The notes under the pieces are model-generated. The model saw only the letters and a list, made by a program, of their open reading frames with translations, was not told the origin of the DNA and made no database searches. Both the position numbers and the translations under genes were made by a program. From positions 7,734 through 16,819 of the forward strand of contig PASI01000001.1 in assembly GCA_002711905.1 (NCBI GenBank): a stretch of 9,086 nt of DNA, written 5' to 3'. The stretch is from Thiotrichales bacterium. GTDB taxonomy: Bacteria; Pseudomonadota; Gammaproteobacteria; PS1; Pseudothioglobaceae. Shown one piece after another: positions 1 through 7,951 of this stretch (position 1 is its first letter; each line of letters starts with the position of its first letter).

Positions 1-807
1 GATGCTGAAAGCTACAGACTTCAGTATTTGCTTTACAGAGGTCTAATCATCACCTCAGTCATACTTATCTTCGTTTTGTATAGAGAGGGTCGAAACTTTT
101 TTCAAACGTTTAAACGTATTGATTCATGGAGCTTAGTGGGCGGTCTCGTAATGTCCGTTACATTCTTTGGTTGGATTTATGCATTAACAACCACTACAGT
201 AGCGATCACTTTATTAATGCTAGCCTTATCACCTGTGTTGTCAGCATTCTTAGGCTTTGTGATTCTGGGAGAGAGGCTCAGTCGTGTAACTGTCGCAAAT
301 ATGATAATAGTAGCTGCTGGAATCACAATTATGGTTTGGGATTCAGATAAATCTACCACTATTATTGGAGTTATTTATGGGTTCTTTGTTGCCTTGGGTT
401 TTTCAATATATACAATAACAATAAGAAAAAATCCAGAAGTTCCAAAATTATTAACGCCTGCTCTTGGAGGCTTTTTGTGTATGCTTTGGGCTAGTATCTT
501 AATCCTCATTACCGGTAATAGCTTTGAGATGCCGGCTATCAATATTGGAATCAGTATGTCCCATGGTTTAGTAGTTGGCTTTGGTTTAATACTCTACGGG
601 TTTGGCGCAAAATACCTGCCTAGCGGAGAGCTAGTAATGCTCTCGCTCCTTGAGGTTGTATTAGGTATTTTTTGGGCCTGGCTGCCGGTTTTGGGTATTA
701 ACGAAGTTCCTTCTATAAATACTTTAATAGGAGGAATGGCAATTATTCTAGCTATTATTCTCCAAGGAATTTATACCAGAAAAAAGCACATTATTCCGAT
801 GCCATAA
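1..807 (+). CDS. EamA/DMT-family transporter, 5'-truncated by the window edge
   Basis: Inner-membrane permease of the drug/metabolite transporter superfamily. The substrate cannot be told from sequence. The reading frame is open from base 1 (it begins Asp-Ala-Glu-Ser-Tyr-Arg), so the true start lies to the left; the TTG at 28 is only an internal codon. The 268 visible residues are very hydrophobic and hold about nine membrane segments. Two EamA repeats are visible. The first ends in the conserved pattern ALTTTTVAITLLMLALSPVL followed by a 'GERLSRVTVAN' loop. The second holds AKYLPSGELVMLSLLEVVLG, with the usual Glu-containing helix, and ends in a basic tail (TRKKH). Family members run near 290-300 residues, so only about the first transmembrane helix is missing. 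It is followed by a 219-bp gap, so it is probably a separate transcription unit. Its link to the betaine genes is uncertain. Confidence 0.85.
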   Translation, partial: DAESYRLQYLLYRGLIITSVILIFVLYREGRNFFQTFKRIDSWSLVGGLVMSVTFFGWIYALTTTTVAITLLMLALSPVLSAFLGFVILGERLSRVTVANMIIVAAGITIMVWDSDKSTTIIGVIYGFFVALGFSIYTITIRKNPEVPKLLTPALGGFLCMLWASILILITGNSFEMPAINIGISMSHGLVVGFGLILYGFGAKYLPSGELVMLSLLEVVLGIFWAWLPVLGINEVPSINTLIGGMAIILAIILQGIYTRKKHIIPMP

Positions 808-959
808 GTTCTTGTAATATATTTATTTTTTGTTTTATTTGAAAGATTGCTTTAGCCAACCTTTATTGCTAAAATTCTCCCTTTTTAGTGCACCAGAACT
901 GCTACATTAGATTGGGTATATTTTCGCTTTTTGTAATAAATAATTACCTAGAAATATCT

Positions 960-989
960 TTGTTAATTTATTTATTTATCTACTCTAAT
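960..989 (+). promoter_or_regulatory. candidate sigma70 promoter for the reductase-sox operon
   Basis: A TTGTTA box at 960-965 (4 of 6 matches to the -35 consensus) lies 18 bp before TCTAAT at 984-989 (5 of 6 to the -10 consensus), about 38 bp ahead of the first operon gene. A second -10-like TACAAT lies at 992-997 without a good -35 partner. The region is very AT-rich, so chance matches are likely. No glycine-riboswitch-like conserved segments were seen in 808-1026. The assignment rests on position and box similarity only. Confidence 0.3.
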
Positions 990-1026
990 GCTACAATTGA
1001 TTTTTTTACGATTAAGTTTAAGTTAA

Positions 1027-2133
1027 ATGAAAGAGTTAGTTTTTCCTGATATTAATATTGACAACCTTGAGCGGTGGACCGGTGACGTTTCACCACTCGA
1101 GTGTATTAGTATTAAGGATGAGACGCATAATGTAAAAAGCTTTACTTTCAAATCAAAGAAAGATGCTTGGTTTCAGTTTTTCCCAGGACAGCATACAACT
1201 CTTTTTTTGAATATTGATGGCGCAGATATCATGCGGACTTATACAATTGCATCGAGTCCTACAAGGCCTAATACAATTACTATCACTAATAAAAGAATGC
1301 AAGATGGTGTAGTTACAAACTGGATGCATGATAGTCTAAAAGTAGGTGACTGTATCGAAGCCCTCGATATTGGTGGCTCTTTCAGTGTGGCCCTTGATAA
1401 GCCAAAGCCTAAAATTTTACTTCTATCAGGCGGCAGTGGAATTACACCGATGCTTTCTATGGTGAGATACTTTTTTGACCTATCGATCGACCTTGATCTA
1501 GTTTTTATTCATAACGCTCAATCAGAAAATGATTTGATTGCCAAAGAGGAGCTCGATTATTATGAGTCAATTCAAGGTAATTTTAAGCGGCATTATGTAT
1601 GTGATGTTCCCAGTGAAACCTGGGATGGATCGAGCGGCTATCTGAGTCATGAGATGCTTATTGATCTCGCGCCTGATTTCGCAGATAGAGAAATCTATTG
1701 TTGTGGGCCAGAGCCTTACATGCAAAACGTAAAAAAAATACTTAACTCTTGTGATTATGATATGAGTTTATATCATCAAGAAAGCTTCGATATTGAGAGT
1801 TCAACTGCTCAAAATAATATGGCTCTCAATGTAGATTTGCCGGAGCATAAAGTTTCAGAAAGTGAAATAAATGAATATAATGTCACCCTGTCAAAGAGTG
1901 GCGAAGTTTTGCCTTGTGGAAGCAATACAAGTATTTTAGTTTCAATCCAAAAACAGGGTATTACAGTACCATTTGCATGCTCTCAAGGTTTGTGCGGAAC
2001 ATGTAGAACTAAAATGCTTGATGGAACAGTTGACATGGATGCACAAGGTGGGCTCCTAAAGTCGCATGAAAAAGAAGGATACATACTGACTTGTTGCTCT
2101 TACCCTGCAAGCGATATTGTTCTTGATTTATAG
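1027..2133 (+). CDS. gbcB: GbcB-type ferredoxin reductase (FAD, NAD(P)H, 2Fe-2S) for a Rieske demethylase
   Basis: A 368-residue cytosolic electron-transfer flavoprotein. It is expected to take electrons from NAD(P)H through FAD and a C-terminal plant-type 2Fe-2S centre to a Rieske oxygenase. Domain order: FAD-binding FR-type barrel (about 22-125) with the flavin motif RTYTIASSP at 70-78; NAD-binding domain (about 128-245) with GGSGITPM at 135-142 and CCGPEPYM at 225-232; ferredoxin domain (about 284-368) with cluster ligands Cys318, Cys323, Cys326 and Cys356. Length and order match GbcB, the reductase of glycine betaine monooxygenase (about 366 residues in Pseudomonas). The soxBDAG genes directly behind it favour that role. 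The Rieske partner GbcA is not adjacent, so a reductase for stachydrine, carnitine or another quaternary-amine oxygenase remains possible. The ATG start has no strong Shine-Dalgarno sequence. The gap to soxB is 22 bp. Confidence 0.8.
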   Translation: MKELVFPDINIDNLERWTGDVSPLECISIKDETHNVKSFTFKSKKDAWFQFFPGQHTTLFLNIDGADIMRTYTIASSPTRPNTITITNKRMQDGVVTNWMHDSLKVGDCIEALDIGGSFSVALDKPKPKILLLSGGSGITPMLSMVRYFFDLSIDLDLVFIHNAQSENDLIAKEELDYYESIQGNFKRHYVCDVPSETWDGSSGYLSHEMLIDLAPDFADREIYCCGPEPYMQNVKKILNSCDYDMSLYHQESFDIESSTAQNNMALNVDLPEHKVSESEINEYNVTLSKSGEVLPCGSNTSILVSIQKQGITVPFACSQGLCGTCRTKMLDGTVDMDAQGGLLKSHEKEGYILTCCSYPASDIVLDL

Positions 2134-2155
2134 ATTTATTAGTTGAGTTAAAGTT

Positions 2156-3406
2156 ATGCAAAAAAAATATTCGTGGTATTCCTTATTGAAAGCCGGCTTA
2201 TCCAACCAAGAGTGGGATAAAGCAATCCCTCTATCTAAGCCAAAGTCGAAGTATGACGTAATTATTATTGGTGGCGGTGGCCATGGTCTTGCAACAGCAT
2301 ACTATTTAGCAAAGGAGTGCGGCATCACAAATGTTGCGGTTGTTGAAAAGGGATATATCGGTGGTGGAAATACCGGTAGAAACACAACAATTATTAGGTC
2401 AAACTACCTCAGAGATGAAGCGTCTAGTCTTTATGAGCACTCAATGAGACTATGGGAAGGTCTGAGTGAAGACTTAAATTTCAATGTCATGTTTAGTCAG
2501 AGAGGAGTTTACAATCTTGGGCATACCCTTCAGGACATGAGAGATATTGAACGAAGAGTGAATGCCAATGTACTAAACGGGGTCGATGCTGTGGTTGTTG
2601 ACCACAAAGAGATCAAAGAGCAAATTCCGATTATTAACACCTCTAAAAATGTAAGGTATCCAATTATGGGGGCTTCTTTCCAGGCGCGAGCAGGTGTGGC
2701 TCGACATGATGGCGTTGCATGGGGTTTTGCTCGAGCAGCCTCTAATTTGGGTGTAGATATTATTCAAAATTGTGAAGTCATTGATATTGAAATTGAAGAA
2801 GGCAGAGTGAAAGGGGTTAAAACAACCCAAGGCGATATTCTTGCAGATCAAATTGGATGTGTCAGTGCTGGACATTCCTCGGTGATAGCGAAAATGGCTG
2901 GATTAAGATTGCCTGTTGAGAGTCATCCTCTGCAAGCCTTTGTATCTGAGGCAATGAAGCCAATTCTTCATACGGTTGTAATGTCCAATGCTGTTCATGG
3001 CTATGTGAGTCAGAGTGATAAGGGCGACTTAGTTATTGGTGCTGGCATAGATGGCTATAACTCATACGCTCAGAGAGGTAGTGCCAAAATAGTTGAGCAC
3101 TGCGCAGCGGCAATATTAGAGTTGTTTCCAATTTTTTCACGCGTTCGTATGAACCGTCAGTGGGGCGGTATTGTTGATGTCTGTCCTGATGCCTGTCCAG
3201 TAATCAGTCCAACCAAAGTTGAAGGTCTCTACTTTAATTGTGGTTGGGGAACTGGTGGTTTTAAGGCGACACCTGGCTCAGGTAATGTTTTTGCGCATAC
3301 CATTGCACAAGACAAACAACATGAATTGGCAGTTCCATTTCACGTTGATCGCTTTACAACTGGCGCTCTTATAGATGAGCATGGCGCTGCAGGCGTAGCA
3401 CACTAG
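2156..3406 (+). CDS. soxB: sarcosine oxidase beta subunit
   Basis: The catalytic flavoprotein subunit of heterotetrameric sarcosine oxidase. It demethylates sarcosine to glycine, passing electrons through FAD and covalent FMN to O2 to give H2O2. The 416 residues match the usual length (about 405-417). A DAO-type FAD Rossmann motif, [20 protein letters not shown], begins at residue 33. It is followed by Glu64 at the end of the second beta strand and the family signature [17 protein letters not shown] at 69-85. The segment [10 protein letters not shown] carries His184, equivalent to the histidine (about 173 in characterised enzymes) that holds FMN covalently at the beta/alpha interface. The C-terminal signature [19 protein letters not shown] and the [17 protein letters not shown] stretch complete the FAD domain. 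It starts at ATG with a weak GAG element 8 bp upstream. It sits first of four contiguous sox genes. Confidence 0.97.
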   Translation: MQKKYSWYSLLKAGLSNQEWDKAIPLSKPKSKYDVIIIGGGGHGLATAYYLAKECGITNVAVVEKGYIGGGNTGRNTTIIRSNYLRDEASSLYEHSMRLWEGLSEDLNFNVMFSQRGVYNLGHTLQDMRDIERRVNANVLNGVDAVVVDHKEIKEQIPIINTSKNVRYPIMGASFQARAGVARHDGVAWGFARAASNLGVDIIQNCEVIDIEIEEGRVKGVKTTQGDILADQIGCVSAGHSSVIAKMAGLRLPVESHPLQAFVSEAMKPILHTVVMSNAVHGYVSQSDKGDLVIGAGIDGYNSYAQRGSAKIVEHCAAAILELFPIFSRVRMNRQWGGIVDVCPDACPVISPTKVEGLYFNCGWGTGGFKATPGSGNVFAHTIAQDKQHELAVPFHVDRFTTGALIDEHGAAGVAH

Positions 3407-3412
3407 TTTAGT

Positions 3413-3419
3413 AAAAAGG
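3413..3419 (+). promoter_or_regulatory. ribosome binding site of soxD
   Basis: AAAAAGG, 7 bp ahead of the soxD ATG at 3427. It fixes the start of this small gene and lies just past the soxB stop. Confidence 0.6.
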
Positions 3420-3426
3420 TAATATT

Positions 3427-3711
3427 ATGTTTTTGATAGATTGTCCATACTGTAAAGAATCAAGGGATCAGAATGAATTTTCTCCTGCAGGAGAAGCTTT
3501 TATTGCTAGACCTCAAAATCCTGAGGCATTAAGTGATGAAGAGTGGGCTGATTATGTATTTTATCGCACAAATCACAAGGGCGACCATTGGGAACAATGG
3601 GTCCATACAGCAGGTTGTCGAAAATATTTCTTAGTCAAAAGATCAACCATTAGTCATGAAATCATCCAAGTTTCGACTTTTGGAGAGATAGACAGTGAGA
3701 ATGCATCGTGA
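3427..3711 (+). CDS. soxD: sarcosine oxidase delta subunit (zinc-binding)
   Basis: The small structural subunit of heterotetrameric sarcosine oxidase, 94 residues (typical 90-105). It binds one zinc ion and packs against the alpha subunit; it has no catalytic role of its own. Visible ligands are Cys6 and Cys9 in DCPYCKESRDQNEF and His60 and Cys64 in WVHTAGCRKYF, the same pattern as in solved structures (Cys, Cys, His, Cys). The middle of the protein keeps the acidic, tryptophan-rich family stretch around LSDEEWADYVFYRTNHKG. The TGA stop overlaps the GTG start of soxA by 4 bp (GTGA), implying coupled translation of the two interacting subunits. Confidence 0.96.
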   Translation: MFLIDCPYCKESRDQNEFSPAGEAFIARPQNPEALSDEEWADYVFYRTNHKGDHWEQWVHTAGCRKYFLVKRSTISHEIIQVSTFGEIDSENAS

Positions 3712-6700
3712 GAATAGCTAATCATAAAAGTAGCCTTATAGATTACTCTAAGCCACTGAGCTTTATATTTAATAATAAGTCCTACAAGGGTTATCAAGGT
3801 GATTCGCTAGCTTCAGCTCTCATTGCAAACAATGTGCTCTATTTTGCAAGAAGTTTTAAGTATGGCCGAAAAAGAGGATTAATGGGCGCAGGCGTTGAAG
3901 AGCCAAATGCTTTAGTTTCTCTTGAGATAGGTGGAAGATATACTCCAAATATGAAGGCGACTGAGGTGATGCTTTATGACGGCTTGAGTGCTGTTAGTTC
4001 TAGCAATCCCAATTCATTTGATTTTCGTGCCATGATTAAGCCTGTGCATCGTTTTATGCCAGCAGGTTTTTACTATAAGACATTTATTAAGCAAAAAGTT
4101 TGGTCTTTGGTTGAAGATAGTTTGAGATCCTTGTCAGGATTTTCTAAAGCTCCTAGTGAAGTAGATGAGGATGTATATGATCATGTATTTCAGCATACTG
4201 AAATTCTTATTGTTGGCGGTGGAGTAGCAGGAATAACGGCTGCCTTGGAGGTTCTCAATCATTCAAAATCTGCTAGGGTTATATTGGTGGATGAAAGAGA
4301 GAACTTGGGCGGAGAATTGATAAATGAGTTTTCAACTGATGAATCTTCATTTGCTTGGCATAAAGACAATGTCAAGAAACTTTTGAAGTTCAAAAATGAA
4401 GAAAATAGTCGTCTAAAAATTCTAACATCTGCAACGGCTTATGCCTGGTATGACCATAACTATATCGAAGTTTTGCAAACCAATGCTACGGGTCAATCCA
4501 CTCTGAGTGAGGGTGTTCAGTCAGCAAGAAAAGCTCTACACAAGATTAGAGCAGGAGAAGTTATTTTGGCTACTGGCGCCCATGAGCGACCAATGCTTTT
4601 TGAAACTAATGACTTGGCTAATATTATGCTAAGTCAATCTGTTAGACGATATCTTGAAGAGTTTGGCGTAATCTCAGGCAAAAAGGTGATTTTGTATGGA
4701 AATAATGACAGTATTTATAGCACTGCAATCGATCTAAACAATAACAGTATTAACTGCAAAGTTATTGATGCCAGAGCTCCTGGAGGTGAAAGTGAGATTG
4801 TTCTTAAGGCGAAAGATTCAGGTATAGATGTTCTTCAAGGGTATGCCGTGAAAAAAGCGAAAGGCACAAGTAGTATTACAGGTATTGAAATCTCTAAAGT
4901 TGAGTTGCAATCCAAACCGCCACACTGGCAATCTAAGTGGAGGCTTAACAAAGATACTCAAACACTAGAATGCGACTTATTAGCCACCTCAGGCGGCTTT
5001 AATCCTGTTGTGCATTTGGATTGTCATTGCGGTGGTAAGACATATTTTGATGAGTATTCTCAATCATTCTTGCCTCAAAAAGAGAGAAAAAATAGAAAGG
5101 TTTGTGGCGCTGTAAATTCTGTTGGATTTTGGAAGGACGCCATTGTAGACGCAAAAAATAAAGCTCAACAGACTTTGGAATCTATGGGTGAAGTTAAAAA
5201 GGCTAGTATTCAGCCACTGAGTAAAGAATGCTTAAACTACTATAAGGTTGATCGATTCTTTACTCCAATTGAAATCCTTAACAAGCCGAAAGTCTTTATT
5301 GATATGCAAAATGATGTGACAACTCTCGATGTTGCGCTTGCAATTAGAGAGGGCTATCAGTCTATTGAACATATTAAGCGTTACACAGCTATGGGTTTTG
5401 GAACTGACCAAGGTAAAACTGGAAATATTAATGGAATAGCTGTAGCTGCTGAGTTCTTAGACGTTCCAATGTCAGAGGTTGGAACCACTACATTTAGGCC
5501 TGCCTACACTGGCGTTGATTTTGGTGCGATGGCCGGTAGAGAAGTGGGTGATTTTTTTGACCCACAACGATATACAACGATTCATGACTCGCATGTGGAA
5601 AGTGGCGCAGAATTTGAAGTTGTCGGTCAGTGGTATAGGCCTTGGTTCTATCCAAAGCATGGTGAAGATATGCATCAGGCTGTTAATAGGGAGTGTCGAG
5701 CCGTTAGAAAATCTCTTGGTATGATGGATGCATCAACTCTTGGAAAGATTGATGTTCAAGGAAAGGATGCAAGAGAATTTTTATCGAGAGTTTATACCAA
5801 TGCCTGGATGAAACTTGCACCAGGAAGTTGTCGTTATGGTTTGATGTGTAATGAAAAAGGAATGATTATTGATGACGGCGTGTCAACCTGTATTAATGAT
5901 AATCATTTTATTATGACAACAACAACAGGCGGTGCAGCAAGCGTGTATTCAACACTTGAAATGTGGCTTCAAACTGAATGGAGTGACTTGGATGTTCATC
6001 TCAATAGTGTCACTGATCAATTTTCAACAGTCGCAGTTGTCGGCCCAAATGCTCGCAAATTGATGGAAATATTGTGCCAAGATGTAGATTTCAATAAAGA
6101 TAGTTTTAAGTTTATGCAGTGGCGTCCTGGAACGGTATGTGGTGTTAATGCAAGAATTATGAGGATTAGTTTTTCGGGTGAACTCGCTTATGAAATTAAT
6201 GTTGAGGCAAACTATGGACGCTTCATCTGGGATCAAGTTGCGATTGCTGGAAGGCCATGGAATATAACCCCTTATGGCACCGAATCAATGCATGTGCTTC
6301 GTGCCGAAAAAGGTTTTATTATTGTTGGCCAAGATACAGACGGTTCAATGACGCCTATGGATGTAAATATGAACTGGATTCTTGCAAAGGATAAGCCGTT
6401 TTCATACATCGGTCGACGTTCTTTTAGTATTTCTGCATTGAATACAAATGATAGGCTTCAACTGGTTGGGCTCTTAACAAAGGATGACCAGGTTGTGATG
6501 CCAGAGGGTGCTCATATTATTAGTAATAAGGGAGTCTCTATCGGTTATGTAACGTCAAGTTATTATAGCCCAGCCTTAGGAAGATCTATTGCGCTAGCTC
6601 AACTTAAAGGTGGACTTTCCAAGATGACTGAAACGGTTTTGGTTAAGATTGTTCAAGAAAAGCAAGGCTTGAAAGAGATACCTTGTGAAGTTTCTAGCAG

Positions 6701-6746
6701 CGTCTTTTATGACATTAACGGTGAGAAGGTAGACGGCAATGAGTAA
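3708..6746 (+). CDS. soxA: sarcosine oxidase alpha subunit
   Basis: The large subunit (1012 residues; the family is usually about 965-1005). It binds NAD+ and tetrahydrofolate and captures the methylene intermediate as 5,10-methylene-THF. Domains in order: an N-terminal ferredoxin-like fold without cluster cysteines (about 16-100, with YQGDSLASALIANN and ARSFKYGRKRG); a linker; a dinucleotide-binding domain starting at ILIVGGGVAGITAALEV (about 166-182) with ILATGAHERP at 286-295; a second nucleotide-fold element with NNDSIYSTAIDL (332-343); the signature IKRYTAMGFGTDQGKTGNING (557-576 region); and a C-terminal aminomethyltransferase/GcvT-like folate domain (about 620-1000, with IIDDGVSTCINDNHF). 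The start is GTG, overlapping the soxD stop, and the N-terminus aligns well with family members from this codon. The gene overlaps soxG by 8 bp. Confidence 0.97.
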   Translation: MRIANHKSSLIDYSKPLSFIFNNKSYKGYQGDSLASALIANNVLYFARSFKYGRKRGLMGAGVEEPNALVSLEIGGRYTPNMKATEVMLYDGLSAVSSSNPNSFDFRAMIKPVHRFMPAGFYYKTFIKQKVWSLVEDSLRSLSGFSKAPSEVDEDVYDHVFQHTEILIVGGGVAGITAALEVLNHSKSARVILVDERENLGGELINEFSTDESSFAWHKDNVKKLLKFKNEENSRLKILTSATAYAWYDHNYIEVLQTNATGQSTLSEGVQSARKALHKIRAGEVILATGAHERPMLFETNDLANIMLSQSVRRYLEEFGVISGKKVILYGNNDSIYSTAIDLNNNSINCKVIDARAPGGESEIVLKAKDSGIDVLQGYAVKKAKGTSSITGIEISKVELQSKPPHWQSKWRLNKDTQTLECDLLATSGGFNPVVHLDCHCGGKTYFDEYSQSFLPQKERKNRKVCGAVNSVGFWKDAIVDAKNKAQQTLESMGEVKKASIQPLSKECLNYYKVDRFFTPIEILNKPKVFIDMQNDVTTLDVALAIREGYQSIEHIKRYTAMGFGTDQGKTGNINGIAVAAEFLDVPMSEVGTTTFRPAYTGVDFGAMAGREVGDFFDPQRYTTIHDSHVESGAEFEVVGQWYRPWFYPKHGEDMHQAVNRECRAVRKSLGMMDASTLGKIDVQGKDAREFLSRVYTNAWMKLAPGSCRYGLMCNEKGMIIDDGVSTCINDNHFIMTTTTGGAASVYSTLEMWLQTEWSDLDVHLNSVTDQFSTVAVVGPNARKLMEILCQDVDFNKDSFKFMQWRPGTVCGVNARIMRISFSGELAYEINVEANYGRFIWDQVAIAGRPWNITPYGTESMHVLRAEKGFIIVGQDTDGSMTPMDVNMNWILAKDKPFSYIGRRSFSISALNTNDRLQLVGLLTKDDQVVMPEGAHIISNKGVSIGYVTSSYYSPALGRSIALAQLKGGLSKMTETVLVKIVQEKQGLKEIPCEVSSSVFYDINGEKVDGNE

Positions 6747-7323
6747 ATCTAAAAACGAAATTGAACCAATATTTAGATCGACTTTTGATCCAGTGACTGA
6801 TGGCGATGGTTTTTTAATTAATCAGAAAAACTTAATCTCTCAAGAGGTATCTGGAAATTCTTTGCTTGTCCTAAGAACATCTAAAAGCTCGACAAACAAT
6901 ACTAAGGCGGCAAAAGATATCTTTAATCTGAAGCTTCCAGGCGCGCTTGAAATGACAAATGGAGATAACGATTCAAAATGTTTTTGGATCAGCCCCGATG
7001 AATTTTGGGTTTTGTTAAAGCCTAATCATAAGATGGAAATAGAAGGAAAGCTAGCATCTCTCCCAACAGGTGTTTCAATCAGTGATAATTCTGGAGCTTA
7101 TGGAATTCTTGAGTTCACTGGAGATCAAACTAATAATCTTTTAGCAAGATGGATGAGCTATGATATTGAAGATTCTCTAAAGGATGGAAAGGCTGTTTCA
7201 ACTACTTTTGGCCAAGCTCCTGTATTTGTTTATCGTCATAAGCAAAGTTTATTTATGATGGTTAGGCATTCATTTTCACATTATGTCGCAGGGCTGCTAA
7301 AGGATAGTGCAAAAAGGTTATAA
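6739..7323 (+). CDS. soxG: sarcosine oxidase gamma subunit
   Basis: The fourth subunit of heterotetrameric sarcosine oxidase, 194 residues (typical about 180-210). It resembles a folate-binding GcvT half-domain and packs near the folate site of the alpha subunit. Visible features are a central ISPDEFWVLLKP segment, SISDNSGAYGILEFTGDQ (about 114-131), resembling the family's folate-domain strand-turn, and a C-terminal MMVRHSFSHYVAGLL helix. This subunit is poorly conserved in general, so the assignment rests on these elements together with its position. The ATG lies inside the end of soxA, 8 bp overlapping. A GAGAAGG ribosome binding site at 6723-6729 stands 9 bp upstream, so translation is likely coupled to soxA. 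Confidence 0.92.
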   Translation: MSKSKNEIEPIFRSTFDPVTDGDGFLINQKNLISQEVSGNSLLVLRTSKSSTNNTKAAKDIFNLKLPGALEMTNGDNDSKCFWISPDEFWVLLKPNHKMEIEGKLASLPTGVSISDNSGAYGILEFTGDQTNNLLARWMSYDIEDSLKDGKAVSTTFGQAPVFVYRHKQSLFMMVRHSFSHYVAGLLKDSAKRL

Positions 7324-7351
7324 GTAGTTATATTGCTGTAAGATGTGAGCT

Positions 7352-7936
7352 ATGAACAAGGTTGATTTTATTAGCATGGAAAATGGAACTGCTGAGGAGT
7401 ATGCCTTTCTTGATAAACTCGAAAATCAATATTTAGAAGATCTACCCTCTCGACTCATTGATGCGTTAAAAGCATTGGATTCTAGTCTATCGGGCTATCA
7501 AGTTAGTCGACTCGAACACTCTTTACAAGGCGCAACTAGGGCTTTTTTAGCTGAGGAGGATTTAGAAATGGTGATGGCTATTTTGTTTCACGACATTGGT
7601 GACCCTCTTGCACCCTATTCTCATTCTGAAATGGCCGCTGCCATCCTTCGACCATTTGTTTCAGAGAAAATCTATTGGGTTATTAAGCATCACGGTGTTT
7701 TTCAAATGTATTATTATGCGCATTACTCTGGCGGTGACAGAAATGCTAGGGAGGTTTTTATTGAAAATCCGTGGTATGAGGATGCAGTAAATTTTTGTCA
7801 TCATTATGATCAAAACTGCTTTGATCCTGACTATGAATCAAAGTCGTTAGAATTTTTTATACCTATGATTAATAAGTTTTTTTCTAGACCAAGACTAGAT
7901 GATCCTGAGCGACTTGCAAGATATGGAAATAGTTAA
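7352..7936 (+). CDS. HD-domain diiron oxygenase-like protein (PhnZ/TmpB/MIOX type)
   Basis: A small (194-residue) soluble HD-domain protein, likely an oxygenase rather than a hydrolase. Probable metal ligands are His56 (in RLEHSLQ), His80-Asp81 (in LFHDIGD), His91, His113 or His114 (in IKHHGVF) and Asp153 (in FCHHYDQ). That is the six-ligand diiron layout of PhnZ and myo-inositol oxygenase. PhnZ is near 190 residues and shares the LEHSLQ motif. Relatives PhnZ and TmpB cleave hydroxylated 2-aminoethylphosphonates; TmpB releases glycine betaine, which would feed this operon. Against a phosphonate substrate, Asp84 sits where PhnZ has His62 and Gln118 roughly where it has Lys108 (alignment from memory). 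The family, with HDIGD and a long GGDR...NPWY tail, looks widespread but I know of no assigned function. It lies 28 bp after soxG, so co-transcription is likely. The ATG start has only a weak ribosome binding site; the ATG at 7376 is an alternative. Confidence 0.8.
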   Translation: MNKVDFISMENGTAEEYAFLDKLENQYLEDLPSRLIDALKALDSSLSGYQVSRLEHSLQGATRAFLAEEDLEMVMAILFHDIGDPLAPYSHSEMAAAILRPFVSEKIYWVIKHHGVFQMYYYAHYSGGDRNAREVFIENPWYEDAVNFCHHYDQNCFDPDYESKSLEFFIPMINKFFSRPRLDDPERLARYGNS

Positions 7937-7937
7937 C

Positions 7938-7944
7938 AGAAGGA
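7938..7944 (+). promoter_or_regulatory. strong ribosome binding site of dsbB
   Basis: AGAAGGA, 7 bp ahead of the ATG at 7952, the best Shine-Dalgarno match in the window. It begins 2 bp after the stop codon of the HD-domain gene and supports the chosen dsbB start. Confidence 0.65.
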
Positions 7945-7951
7945 AGCTGCA

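Noticed and set aside
851..873. Possible terminator after the EamA gene: TTTAGC and GCTAAA arms with an 11-base loop
   Set aside because: The stem is only 6 bp and mostly A-T, and the following T-run (from 882) is separated from it by a mixed stretch. Too weak to call.
808..1026. Glycine or other riboswitch ahead of the betaine/sarcosine operon
   Set aside because: The region is low-complexity AT with none of the conserved purine-rich glycine-aptamer segments and no stable stems.
2573..2875. A 100-codon minus-strand open frame inside soxB
   Set aside because: It is antisense to a well-conserved soxB region and its translation shows no domain character.
5472..5724. Two open frames of 67-81 codons, one on each strand, inside soxA
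   Set aside because: Both lie inside a highly conserved part of soxA (the end of the dinucleotide region and start of the folate domain), with no family resemblance or ribosome binding site.
7352..7936. Reading the HD-domain protein as a GTP/ppGpp or nucleotide phosphohydrolase
   Set aside because: The extra ligands beyond the HD pair, the LEHSLQ motif and the short length fit the PhnZ/MIOX-type oxygenase layout better than a hydrolase.
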